The notes below the pieces were generated by a model. The model had not been told where the DNA came from and made no database searches. It saw only the letters and a program-made list of their open reading frames with translations. From positions 29,063 through 93,062 of the forward strand of contig JBAZZQ010000005.1 of the NCBI GenBank assembly GCA_041658725.1: DNA of 64,000 nt, given 5' to 3'. Source of the stretch: JBAZZQ01 sp041658725 (GTDB taxonomy: Bacteria; Planctomycetota; Phycisphaerae; JAAYCJ01). The position numbers and the translations under genes are program-made. Positions 34,629 through 42,287 of the stretch are shown one piece after another (within the stretch, counting starts at the first letter, position 1; each line of letters starts with the position of its first letter).

Positions 34629-35822
34629 ATGGAAAGCATAAACAAAGGTAAAAGTCCGTTTTATCCAGGCCAACCGGTACCCGTTCAATTTTTTGCTGGA
34701 AGAGCTGCGGAAATCCAAAAAATTACCCGCGCCATAAAGCAGGTGGAATTAGGTAAACCACAGGCCATTTTTCTTACCGGTGAGTATGGTATTGGAAAAA
34801 GTTCCCTGGCGGGTCTTATGCGACATTCGGCAGAGACATATAATCATATTCTGGGAATTCATGTCCTTCTTGGCGGGGCGGAAACACTGGAGGACGTTGC
34901 GACAAAAACCGTGGAGGCGGTTATTAGAACACAAGTCTATGAACCCTCGACAACGGGGAAAATCCAAAACTTTCTATCCAAGTACATCAGCGGGCAGGAA
35001 TTGTTCGGAATCAGCTTAAACCTTGAAGCCTTAAAAACGGATAGCCCCACAATTTCACATGGTTTTCTGCCTTTTTTACGTGAGCTGCTCAACCGAGTTA
35101 AGGATAACGGCATCAAAGGGATTATGTTAATCCTTGATGAAATTAATGGAATTACGAGTAATCCAAAGTTTGCTCATTTCATTAAATCCTTGGTAGATGA
35201 AAACGCTTTAAGTCAAGAACCCCTACCCTTGTTACTAATGCTTTGTGGTGTTGAAGATCGTAGAAAAGAAATGATTCAAAAACATCAACCAGTAGAAAGA
35301 ATTTTTGATATTGTCGAAATCAAATCCATGAATGAAAATGAAATGAAGGATTTTTTCAATACGACCTTCAAGTCAGTGGGAATGCAGATCGAAGATGCTG
35401 CTATGTTTTCAATGTGTTGGTATTCTGCCGGGTTCCCAAAGATTATGCATGTAATCGGTGATGCCATATTCTGGATAGATAAGGATAACGTTGTTGACAC
35501 CAATGATGCCGTGGAAGGAATTTTGCTTGCCGCAGGAGAAGTGGGACGGAAATTTATAGATCAACAAGTTTACAATGCATTAAAAAGTAAAGATTATCAC
35601 TCTGTCCTTAAAAAACTTGGTAAAGCACCTGATTTATCTTTCAAAAAAGGCGAATTGGAAAAAGATTTATCGGAAAATGAAAAAAAGAAATTTAATAATT
35701 TTCTACAACGAATGAAAAAACTTAATGTGCTTAAATCGGGAAAAGAACGAGGGGAATATATATTTCAGAGTCGTTTAGTCAGGCTTTATATAAATTTAAA
35801 ATCTCTGGAAAGAGAATCATAA
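34629..35822 (+). CDS. AAA-type ATPase inserted in the mur cluster
   Basis: 397 aa from the ATG at 34629, two bases after the murB stop. Walker A is FLTGEYGIGKSSLAG and Walker B is GIMLILDEINGI. The layout fits an ORC/STAND-like 'archaeal ATPase-type' P-loop protein, with a C-terminal winged-helix-like segment (KKFNNFLQRMKKLNVLKSG). The second half is visibly richer in A and T than murB and ddl on either side (runs such as aaaaaagg, gaaaaaaagaaattt), suggesting recent gain. The family is often found near defence or mobile genes. No cell-wall role is known. Confidence 0.7.
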   Translation: MESINKGKSPFYPGQPVPVQFFAGRAAEIQKITRAIKQVELGKPQAIFLTGEYGIGKSSLAGLMRHSAETYNHILGIHVLLGGAETLEDVATKTVEAVIRTQVYEPSTTGKIQNFLSKYISGQELFGISLNLEALKTDSPTISHGFLPFLRELLNRVKDNGIKGIMLILDEINGITSNPKFAHFIKSLVDENALSQEPLPLLLMLCGVEDRRKEMIQKHQPVERIFDIVEIKSMNENEMKDFFNTTFKSVGMQIEDAAMFSMCWYSAGFPKIMHVIGDAIFWIDKDNVVDTNDAVEGILLAAGEVGRKFIDQQVYNALKSKDYHSVLKKLGKAPDLSFKKGELEKDLSENEKKKFNNFLQRMKKLNVLKSGKERGEYIFQSRLVRLYINLKSLERES

Positions 35823-35859
35823 AGAATTTTATAAGTCATCGGCAAAGGAGTGCCCTGCG

Positions 35860-36876
35860 GTGGTAAAGAAGATCATAAAGACGGCGGAAGATACGCGTGT
35901 TACAGTGTTGGCGGGCGGACCGAGTCGTGAACGGCCGGTATCGCAGGTGTCCGGTAAAGCGGTAGCGGACGCACTGAAGACGGCAGGATTTAAAGTAACC
36001 CTGGCCGATATCTTACCCGATGATCTTGCAGCACTGGATATTCCAGGGGATGTGATTTTTCCGGTTCTTCATGGTCAATTTGGCGAAGATGGCCGGTTAC
36101 AGGAAATTTTAGAGGAAAGAGGACTTACCTATTGCGGCAGCGGTCCCCAAGCCTGCCGGCTTGCGATGAATAAACACCACAGCAAGCTCAAGATGCTGGA
36201 ATTGGGAATTCCCACACCGAAATTTGATATCGTTGAAAAAATAGAGGATATCCGCAAAGCCAAATGCTGCTGGTCGATCCCCGTCGTCGTTAAACCGGTG
36301 GAGGAAGGCAGCAGTTTGGGGATAACCATCGTCCAGCGCGCGGAAGATTTGGAAAAAGTGATCGGTCAAACCCTTGAGCAGTTCGGGGTGGTGATGATCG
36401 AAGAATTTATCGACGGCAGAGAGCTGACCGTAGGAATTTTTGCCGATAACGCCTTGCCGATCCTGGAGATACGATCTAATCGTCAATTTTATGACTACCA
36501 GGCTAAGTATAACGATCCGAAAACGGAATATACTTTTATCAAGGATTTGCCGAAAGAACTATATATAGAGGTGCAAGAGCTATCGGTGCGTGCGGCGAAA
36601 GGATTGGGATTACGCGACTTCTGCCGCGTCGACTGGCGGCTTGACGCGAACGACAGGCCGTTTTTCCTGGAGGTCAATGCGATCCCGGGATTTACGGACC
36701 ATTCGCTGTTGCCCAAGGCAGCGGCAATGGCAGGTTATGATATGGTTAATTTCTGCAAAACGATTGTGGAAATGGCATTACAGAGAAAAAGTTTCGGGTT
36801 TCGAGTTTCGGGTTTCGGGTCAAATCCCCAACCCGAGACCCGAAACTCGAAACCCGAAACTATATTTCAGGTATAG
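35860..36876 (+). CDS. ddl: D-alanine--D-alanine ligase with a repeat-derived C-terminus
   Basis: 338 aa from the GTG at 35860, with aaaggag 9 bases upstream. The ATP-grasp enzyme makes D-Ala-D-Ala for the cell-wall stem peptide. Motifs: FPVLHGQFGEDG, PVVVKPVEEGSSLGITIV, FCRVDWRLD and FLEVNAIPGFTDHSLLPK. The conserved part ends around FCKTIVEMALQRK; the last 28 residues (SFGFRVSGFGSNPQPE and on) are encoded by a long palindrome at 36791-36860 and are not family-like. It is followed by the FtsQ-like gene 6 bases downstream. Confidence 0.94.
   Translation: MVKKIIKTAEDTRVTVLAGGPSRERPVSQVSGKAVADALKTAGFKVTLADILPDDLAALDIPGDVIFPVLHGQFGEDGRLQEILEERGLTYCGSGPQACRLAMNKHHSKLKMLELGIPTPKFDIVEKIEDIRKAKCCWSIPVVVKPVEEGSSLGITIVQRAEDLEKVIGQTLEQFGVVMIEEFIDGRELTVGIFADNALPILEIRSNRQFYDYQAKYNDPKTEYTFIKDLPKELYIEVQELSVRAAKGLGLRDFCRVDWRLDANDRPFFLEVNAIPGFTDHSLLPKAAAMAGYDMVNFCKTIVEMALQRKSFGFRVSGFGSNPQPETRNSKPETIFQV
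36791..36860. repeat. Large palindrome inside the 3' end of ddl
   Basis: Arms 36791-36820 and 36831-36860 are 30 bases each and pair at 29 of 30 positions, with a 10-base loop (caaatcccca). Each arm is built of repeated gtttcggg units. It is translated in frame as the last residues of Ddl. Confidence 0.95.
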
Positions 36877-36881
36877 CATCT

Positions 36882-37835
36882 ATGGCGAAAAAGTTTAAAT
36901 CCAGGTCGTCGTTAAGCGAATCAATGGAGAAGGTCTCCAGGTGGTTTGGTAAATCGAATAGATTCAACCGTGCGCTAAGCGGTGTGCTGGCGGCCTTGAT
37001 CGCCGTTGGTGTCGTCGGCGGCGTAATCTTCGGGCTGATCTACATGGAAAAATATGTAGAGCGTTTACCGGTATTTACAACCAGCGAAGTAAGCGTTTGT
37101 CTGTACAATCAACCGGCGTGGATGTCGGATTCTCTGGCCAGGGAAATTCTTACCGAAAGCTTCAAACCCATTCATAATCAACTGGTACAGATCCATCAGG
37201 ACGGAAAAGACAAGGACCTGACACGGGTGCTGACCGGGCAGTTGAGAAATAACGCATGGGTCAGCCATGTTCATAGGATTTGGAGAAGCTTCGGCGGGCG
37301 GTTTGTGATCAACTGCGATTTTCGAGAACCGACGGCGCTGGTCAATCTGGACAAATGGTGTTATTTGATCGACAACGCCGGATATCTTCTGCCGGGAAAA
37401 TATAAATATGATACCCTCACCAATTGCGGGATGATCGAGATCGATGGAGTGAACGCTCAAGTTCCCGCCACTGGAAAATTATGGTCCAGTGACGACCTGC
37501 AAGCCGGATTAAAACTGGTCAAACTGATTTCGACGGTCCCTTTCAAAAGCCTGATAAAGGCCGTCGATGTTTCCAATTTCCGAGGCAGGAATGATAATGC
37601 CGCCCCCTGGCTCGTACTGCTCACAGATCGCAACACCACTATCCACTGGGGTAAACCGGTCGGGGAAGAACACGGGCTGGAAACCACCGCCGCACAAAAA
37701 CTGGCCCTGCTGGCCGGGATATACAAGCAATGTGGACATATCGATTTCAACCGTCAGTATGTCGATATCCGACGCTCCACCACCCAAATCGATGCCTCCA
37801 AAATCGCCGCCGCGGGACAAACCGATCAAGAATAA
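36882..37835 (+). CDS. ftsQ: FtsQ-like cell-division protein
   Basis: 317 aa. A basic cytoplasmic tail, one transmembrane segment (LSGVLAALIAVGVVGGVIFG) and a long periplasmic region match the FtsQ/DivIB layout. The recognisable POTRA motif is weak, so the call rests on topology plus position directly after ddl, which is the standard murC-murB-ddl-ftsQ order. FtsQ anchors the FtsB-FtsL complex at the division site; planctomycetes generally lack FtsZ, so retention of FtsQ would be notable. Confidence 0.65.
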   Translation: MAKKFKSRSSLSESMEKVSRWFGKSNRFNRALSGVLAALIAVGVVGGVIFGLIYMEKYVERLPVFTTSEVSVCLYNQPAWMSDSLAREILTESFKPIHNQLVQIHQDGKDKDLTRVLTGQLRNNAWVSHVHRIWRSFGGRFVINCDFREPTALVNLDKWCYLIDNAGYLLPGKYKYDTLTNCGMIEIDGVNAQVPATGKLWSSDDLQAGLKLVKLISTVPFKSLIKAVDVSNFRGRNDNAAPWLVLLTDRNTTIHWGKPVGEEHGLETTAAQKLALLAGIYKQCGHIDFNRQYVDIRRSTTQIDASKIAAAGQTDQE

Positions 37836-37844
37836 CAAAAGAAA

Positions 37845-37871
37845 GGCCACAGTGGGATTCGAACCCGCGGA
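37845..37871 (-). other. tRNA 3'-end-like fragment (T-arm and acceptor strand)
   Basis: Read on the minus strand it gives a T-arm with the loop ttcgaat between gcggg and cccac, then tgtggcc, like a tRNA 3' end. No anticodon or D-arm with good pairing can be built upstream, so it is not a whole tRNA. It may be the scar of an integration at a tRNA. Confidence 0.5.
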
Positions 37872-37987
37872 CATTTTACGAAAGAGCCATTTTAATGGAG
37901 ACTGTAGCATATTTACCGGGAACATAATGTTGAAATGCTCTAATATGGCAGCGTTCTGAGCGATACCGTACCAGGGCCTTTGTTTTT

Positions 37988-38154
37988 AACTTCGTAATTC
38001 AGCATGGGGATGGTTTCCGTAGAGGATTTTTACCGGCTGGCCGTCCTTCAGGATGGACATGCGGGCGGCTTCGACTACCAATTCGTTGATAAAACTGTTG
38101 GCGGGGGTGGCAATCAAACCTTTTTGATCCGTGTCTTTGATCCTCTGACGCCTT
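37988..38154 (-). pseudogene. Duplicated 3' fragment of the Gfo/Idh/MocA oxidoreductase gene
   Basis: The stretch encodes KDTDQKGLIATPANSFINEL, MSILKDGQPVKILYGNHPH and the following end, nearly identical to the C-terminus of the intact gene at 40841-42094. About 155 bases match at roughly 93%. The copy has no start and its upstream part is unrelated, so it is non-functional. Confidence 0.9.
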
Positions 38155-38218
38155 AGCGGTAAAAAATATTCTCTCCCAAAATTTGCTTTTCCCGAAAAAT
38201 GTGTTATGTTTAAGTATG

Positions 38219-38238
38219 GACACGCCATGCCGTGTCCT
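38219..38238. repeat. Palindromic repeat related to 2039-2060
   Basis: ggacacgccatgccgtgtcc is an imperfect palindrome; it shares catgccgtgtcctc with the element at 2039. Dispersed, non-coding. Confidence 0.55.
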
Positions 38239-38448
38239 CGTGTAGGCGCACAGCAAATCTCCCGCCGGCTCTTTAAAATAGGCGTTAGGCTCCAGACTTT
38301 GGCTAAAGCCAAAAGCCCAAAGGCTAAAGCCGGATTTTTCATTTCGGCCTAAAAACAGTACAATTTCGGTCAAATTTTACAGCCACGCAAAGCATAGGAA
38401 ACCAAAATTGCACCATTTTTGCACTTTTGGACGAATTCATCCAATAAC

Positions 38449-38477
38449 TTGATTGTCGGCGATTGACCAGATATAAA
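38449..38477 (+). promoter_or_regulatory. Sigma-70-like promoter for the ankyrin protein
   Basis: ttgatt at 38449-38454, a 17-base spacer and tataaa at 38472-38477, 33 bases ahead of the chosen start codon. Confidence 0.6.
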
Positions 38478-38509
38478 TGAGAATTGGAAAATTTATTTGG
38501 AGGCAACAG

Positions 38510-39769
38510 ATGATAACGATACGATGCAAAATTCCTGGTTATGTTTCTTTTCTACTCTTTTGTATTTGTGTTCCTGCCCTGGCTGATATCAGTCTTTCCC
38601 TTCACCAAGCCGGTCAACAAGGTCAATTGGCGACTATCGAACGTCTTGTAAAAGAAGGCGCAAATATCAACGCCAAAGACCAGCAGGGAAGAACGGTCCT
38701 GCATTATGCCGCGGAAGGTGGACATCTGGGTACGGTTCAATTCCTGCTGCAAAAGGGGTTCGACGCGAACATTCGTGATAACGAGGGTCATACTGCTCTG
38801 GATTACGCCTTGGCGGGTGGACATGAAGGCACTGCGGTCGCGATTCGTGAAGCAGGTGGAAAGACCTCGAAACCTGTAACGATAAAACCGGTTGTAAAAA
38901 CTTCATCGTCTCAACAAACGTTAAAGCCATCGCTCAAATATCCCGATTTGGAAAGTTTTCAGAGAGGGATCGGCCAACCCGCCTGTGTTCTCAAAAGCGA
39001 ACATGTTTATTTTTTTGCCCCCAAGGCCTTTGAGGCTCAGGCGAAAATTGTTTTTCCATATTTGGTTAAGGCGTATAACGCTCTATATCGGATCGTCGGG
39101 GTACACACGGAATACATCATCGTGGTGTATAATTTTCCCAAGGGAAACCGCGAAGGCTGGGGAGGAACGAGCAATTGCGAAATTGGATACGACGATTCAA
39201 ACCTCCGGCTAAACAATCATGAGGAATGGCGGCGATATAAAATTCCACATGTCAGCGGTTATATTGAGGAGATGGCCCATAATTTTGTTTCGCGGACAAA
39301 AGCCCAGTTCGGTTGGGAAATGATCGGTTGGTCGCTGGGCGTGAAAGTCTGCAGCCTCGTTGCCCCAAATCCTATTTACAATCGTCAGGTACAAGAAACC
39401 CGCAGCGAACAGGTCAAAACTTATCGCCGATATATGTCCCTTGTTCGGACATTTCCGCCGGATATCGCCCCGAATCTGGTTGATCGGATTCATGCTTACT
39501 TGCTTTGGAAATGCGAAAAGAAATACGGCCCGAATTTCTGGTCCGACTTTTTTAAAAATATTAACCAAAAATCGGCAGAGCTTTCCGAAGCGGCTGGTTT
39601 GAATGGTGACGCGAGTCGTAACGCCCGTTATCGCATTACCGTTGACTGTTTTGATTCATTGTCCGGCCTTAATTTTAAACAAATGCTCAAAGAAAACGGC
39701 ATATCCCTGATCACGGATATTAAATCGCTTCATCCCACCGAACCCGGCTGGAACCGGAAACTACATTAG
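38510..39769 (+). CDS. Exported ankyrin-repeat protein with degenerate metallopeptidase-like domain
   Basis: 419 aa from the ATG at 38510, with ggagg 6 bases upstream; the frame is open 11 codons further. Signal peptide: ITIRCKIPGYVSFLLFCICV, then PALA. Residues 30-115 hold two to three ankyrin repeats (INAKDQQGRTVLHYAAEGGH; ANIRDNEGHTALDYALAGGH). After a Ser/Thr/Lys linker, residues 160-410 resemble an M60/enhancin-like gluzincin region with GYIEEMAHNFV where such peptidases have HExxH; here the first His is Glu, so zinc chemistry is doubtful. It may bind rather than cleave. Confidence 0.65.
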   Translation: MITIRCKIPGYVSFLLFCICVPALADISLSLHQAGQQGQLATIERLVKEGANINAKDQQGRTVLHYAAEGGHLGTVQFLLQKGFDANIRDNEGHTALDYALAGGHEGTAVAIREAGGKTSKPVTIKPVVKTSSSQQTLKPSLKYPDLESFQRGIGQPACVLKSEHVYFFAPKAFEAQAKIVFPYLVKAYNALYRIVGVHTEYIIVVYNFPKGNREGWGGTSNCEIGYDDSNLRLNNHEEWRRYKIPHVSGYIEEMAHNFVSRTKAQFGWEMIGWSLGVKVCSLVAPNPIYNRQVQETRSEQVKTYRRYMSLVRTFPPDIAPNLVDRIHAYLLWKCEKKYGPNFWSDFFKNINQKSAELSEAAGLNGDASRNARYRITVDCFDSLSGLNFKQMLKENGISLITDIKSLHPTEPGWNRKLH

Positions 39770-39940
39770 TTGCGTAGGGCGGGTCGTTCTGACGCTTCGC
39801 AGGTTGACCCGCCGATTGGAAACGTTGGTCGAAAGAAATGGCTGGTGAACCCGGAGTACCGGAACCACTCGCCCTACAGGCTTGAGCTGACGTCTAAAGC
39901 CGGGTATAATTGATTCAGTCGAACAGGAAAGGAACGGGCG

Positions 39941-40495
39941 ATGATGAAGACAGCCTTTGCGTTCGGTACGGATTCCTCTCGTCAAGTAGGCTCAGGCCGC
40001 ATTCCATTTCCCCTGAAACTGCTGGCTATCCTAGTGCTTACCATGGCGGCGATGACGGTATACGACACGACGGTGTACCATTCGGAGACGGATTATGACG
40101 TATGTCGATCGCCTCTTTTCAAATGCACTTCCTGCGGTGCGGTGGCGAGTTACAGCATCCGGGAACTTCAAGCGAAGGTGCCTCCGAAACAGTTGGCCTC
40201 AATGAAAGGCTCGCTGGTGCTGGATTGTCCGAAGTGCAAGAAGCACACCCTGACGCAGGCAGTCATTTGCCTCAAATGCGAAAATGTATTTGCTATTATC
40301 ATGAATTCGGGCCAGGACTCAATTAACGACAAATGCCCCAAATGCGGTGAGAGCTACATCAAGGCCTGGCAGGAAAAGTACCGTCGGGAAACTGAGGAAA
40401 GCTGGTTTGATAAGTTGGGTTTTAAAATCCAGCGATCCTTACGCAACATAGGCCTATCCTTACACAACTGGTGGATATTTGGTTTTGTATGGTAA
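39941..40495 (+). CDS. Double zinc-ribbon membrane-anchored protein
   Basis: 184 aa with an aggaaagga site upstream. One hydrophobic segment (LKLLAILVLTMAAMTVYDTT) is followed by two cysteine pairs per ribbon: FKCTSCGAV with LDCPKCKKH, and ICLKCENV with KCPKCGES. The C-terminus is amphipathic. Function unknown. It ends 43 bases before an intrinsic terminator. Confidence 0.6.
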   Translation: MMKTAFAFGTDSSRQVGSGRIPFPLKLLAILVLTMAAMTVYDTTVYHSETDYDVCRSPLFKCTSCGAVASYSIRELQAKVPPKQLASMKGSLVLDCPKCKKHTLTQAVICLKCENVFAIIMNSGQDSINDKCPKCGESYIKAWQEKYRRETEESWFDKLGFKIQRSLRNIGLSLHNWWIFGFVW

Positions 40496-40538
40496 TGCTA
40501 TAATGCCGATACCAATTCGGTTTGATAAAGCCGGGTAG

Positions 40539-40566
40539 GGTGGATATTCTGATATCCACCATTTTT
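40539..40566 (+). terminator. Intrinsic terminator of the zinc-ribbon gene
   Basis: Perfect 9-bp stem ggtggatat / atatccacc with a 4-base loop, followed by attttt. Orientation fits the plus-strand gene ending at 40495. Confidence 0.85.
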
Positions 40567-40598
40567 CTCAATTTCCCCCGTAAAAGCCGCAGATCGGA

Positions 40599-40634
40599 GA
40601 AGAACCCCCGCTCCCTCACGGTCGCGTCTCTTTT
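40599..40634. repeat. Direct repeat, copy 1
   Basis: gaagaacccccgctccctca followed by cggtcgcgtctctttt. The second copy at 40809-40843 has one fewer c but is otherwise the same, 210 bases away. It lies in the non-coding end region of the oxidoreductase. Confidence 0.85.
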
Positions 40635-40808
40635 AATTTTGCAATTTGATATTTGCAATTTGCATCCCCGTTCAGGCCGGGGACAAGCTTTGAAATAAAT
40701 CCCTTGTTTTCACTTGGCGGTCTTTGCGGTTAAAAAAAGTAGTTGGAAGGAAGAAAAAAATGTCGAATGTCAAACGCTGAATGTCCAATGTCGAAGGAAG
40801 AAAAAATT

Positions 40809-40843
40809 GAAGAACCCCGCTCCCTCACGGTCGCGTCTCTTTA
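40809..40843. repeat. Direct repeat, copy 2
   Basis: Second copy of the 35-base repeat at 40599-40634; it overlaps the last bases of the oxidoreductase gene. Confidence 0.85.
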
Positions 40844-42094
40844 AAATTTACTTCTCAGTTCGGCATGTGGATGGTTTCCGTAGAGGATTTTTACCGGCTG
40901 GCCGTCCTCCAGGATGGACATGCGGGCGGCTTCGACTACCAATTCGTTTATAAAACTGTTGGCGGGCGTGGCGATCAATCCCTTTTGATCCGTGTCTTTG
41001 ATCATCTGACGTCTTGCCTCGATGGAATTGGATTCAGAATTTTCTATTCGATAAATGGTTTCCAGAATTGCTGCCACCGAATCGTAACCATATCCGACCG
41101 GTTTGAATCCCGCCCCTTCCCAGGGGACCAGGCGATAAAAATCAGGACTGACATAATTAAAATGCGACCCGCCGCATCCGATTCCTTCCAGGTAGCTGTA
41201 GCTGACCCCGCGGTACTGATCGTCATGCCGAATCATTCCGGTCTTTCCATTTCCTTCGCAGTACATCACCAAACCCTGGTCGTTACTTCCCGCCGCCGCG
41301 TCGGGATAACCCAGTCCGTCGCTGACCGACAAAAGCGCGCCGTTTTCGTATCGTATGCGGCCATTGGCCCAGAGGAACCCAACATTACCGTTGGGAAATT
41401 TTCCCTTTACTCCCGAAACGCTCACCTCCACCGGTTTTAAGCCGGTGATGAAATACACCAGGTCCACGTAGTGGCATCCGACATATACGAACGGATCGGT
41501 TTTGTCCGTGGTGAACCAGTTCTGGAAATTTGAAAAGCGATAATAATACGGCTCGATCAATTTCGCCTCGCCCATGACGAATTCCCCGAAATGCCCGAGG
41601 GCGTATTCGCATTTGGCCACCAAAGATCGCCGGTCAAACCGCTTGTGATATTCCACGCCGATGAACAGTCCCTTTTCCAAAGCCAGACGTTCGATTTCCA
41701 CCGTCTGATCGTATTTCAAAACGAGCGGCTTGACGCAAAGCACGTGCTGATTATTTTTCAACGACTCCATGACCACGTCATAATGAAACTGGTCGGGCAT
41801 GGCCACCACGACGGCCTGGCGTGGAGGCATCTTGGCGATCACTTCTTTGTAAAGGGTCGGAAAATTCTTTTTCGGGTCCTCAGATAACAATGGGTAGGCC
41901 GTAAAATCCTGGCCGGGAAATGCCTCCTGGAATTCCTTGTTTTCCTTCAAGGCCTTTAACGGCGGATTATTCAAGGCACAAATGTTTATGCTTTTAACCA
42001 CTCCTGTCCGCTGTAAATGATAAATCGAGGGTAACAACAGATCATTCGTGATCATTCCGCCGCCCACGATGGTGATTTCTATCGGTTTGTTCAT
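40841..42094 (-). CDS. Gfo/Idh/MocA-family NAD(P)-dependent oxidoreductase
   Basis: 417 aa. The N-terminus is a Rossmann fold (PIEITIVGGGMITNDLLLPS) with VVVAMPDQFHYDVVMESLKN, then CVKPLVLKYDQ in place of the EKP motif, and GVEYHKRFDRR with a catalytic-type His/Lys block. The C-terminal part is the alpha/beta substrate domain with GFLWANGRIRYENGALLSV. Substrates in this family are sugars, inositols or their derivatives, so it could process the sugars of the glycan locus (inference). A 3' fragment of this gene is duplicated 2.9 kb upstream. Downstream on the plus side is a long REP-like hairpin. Confidence 0.9.
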   Translation of the reverse strand: MNKPIEITIVGGGMITNDLLLPSIYHLQRTGVVKSINICALNNPPLKALKENKEFQEAFPGQDFTAYPLLSEDPKKNFPTLYKEVIAKMPPRQAVVVAMPDQFHYDVVMESLKNNQHVLCVKPLVLKYDQTVEIERLALEKGLFIGVEYHKRFDRRSLVAKCEYALGHFGEFVMGEAKLIEPYYYRFSNFQNWFTTDKTDPFVYVGCHYVDLVYFITGLKPVEVSVSGVKGKFPNGNVGFLWANGRIRYENGALLSVSDGLGYPDAAAGSNDQGLVMYCEGNGKTGMIRHDDQYRGVSYSYLEGIGCGGSHFNYVSPDFYRLVPWEGAGFKPVGYGYDSVAAILETIYRIENSESNSIEARRQMIKDTDQKGLIATPANSFINELVVEAARMSILEDGQPVKILYGNHPHAELRSKF

Positions 42095-42124
42095 TTGATT
42101 TTTCCTTTTGTATTACCTCTTCTT

Positions 42125-42192
42125 GTCATTCTCGCGCAGGCGGGAATCCAGTTTTTTGAAAGCCACTGGACTCCCGCCTTCGCGGGAGTGAC
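42125..42192. repeat. Long hairpin, REP-like, cgcgggag type
   Basis: Arms 42125-42152 and 42165-42192 pair at about 24 of 28 positions around a 12-base loop. The motif (gtcattc.cgcg..ggcggga.tccagt) is a widespread type of bacterial palindromic element. Located between the divergent starts of the oxidoreductase and ispA. Confidence 0.8.
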
Positions 42193-42287
42193 AGAAAAAA
42201 TGGTCCCTAAGTAAAGTGCCATTATATTTTCTCTTCGGGTTGTGTCAATCTGGTATTTATTGTATAGAAATGATACATTTATATAAC

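Larger units (their letters stand above)
37836..38509. other. Repeat-rich spacer with gene debris
   Basis: 674 bases between the FtsQ-like gene and the ankyrin protein. It holds a tRNA 3'-end-like fragment (37845-37871), a duplicated piece of an oxidoreductase gene (37988-38154), a palindrome related to the one at 2039, a ggctaaagcc direct repeat (38301 and 38322) and a promoter. Confidence 0.7.
40496..40840. other. Intergenic region with terminator and dispersed repeats
   Basis: 345 bases. It contains an intrinsic terminator (40539-40566), one copy of a 35-base direct repeat (40599-40634, the second is at 40809-40843), a small hairpin with a cggggacaag tail (40665-40683), and repeats of tgtcgaatgtc/tgtccaatgtc type near 40760. 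No gene is seen. Confidence 0.75.

Noticed and set aside
36791..36860. CRISPR-like repeat
   Set aside because: The repeats are two inverted arms of one hairpin, with no spacers of regular size.
37846..37930. Complete tRNA on the minus strand
   Set aside because: Only the T-arm and one acceptor strand are recognisable. No anticodon stem of 5 bp or D-arm can be formed.
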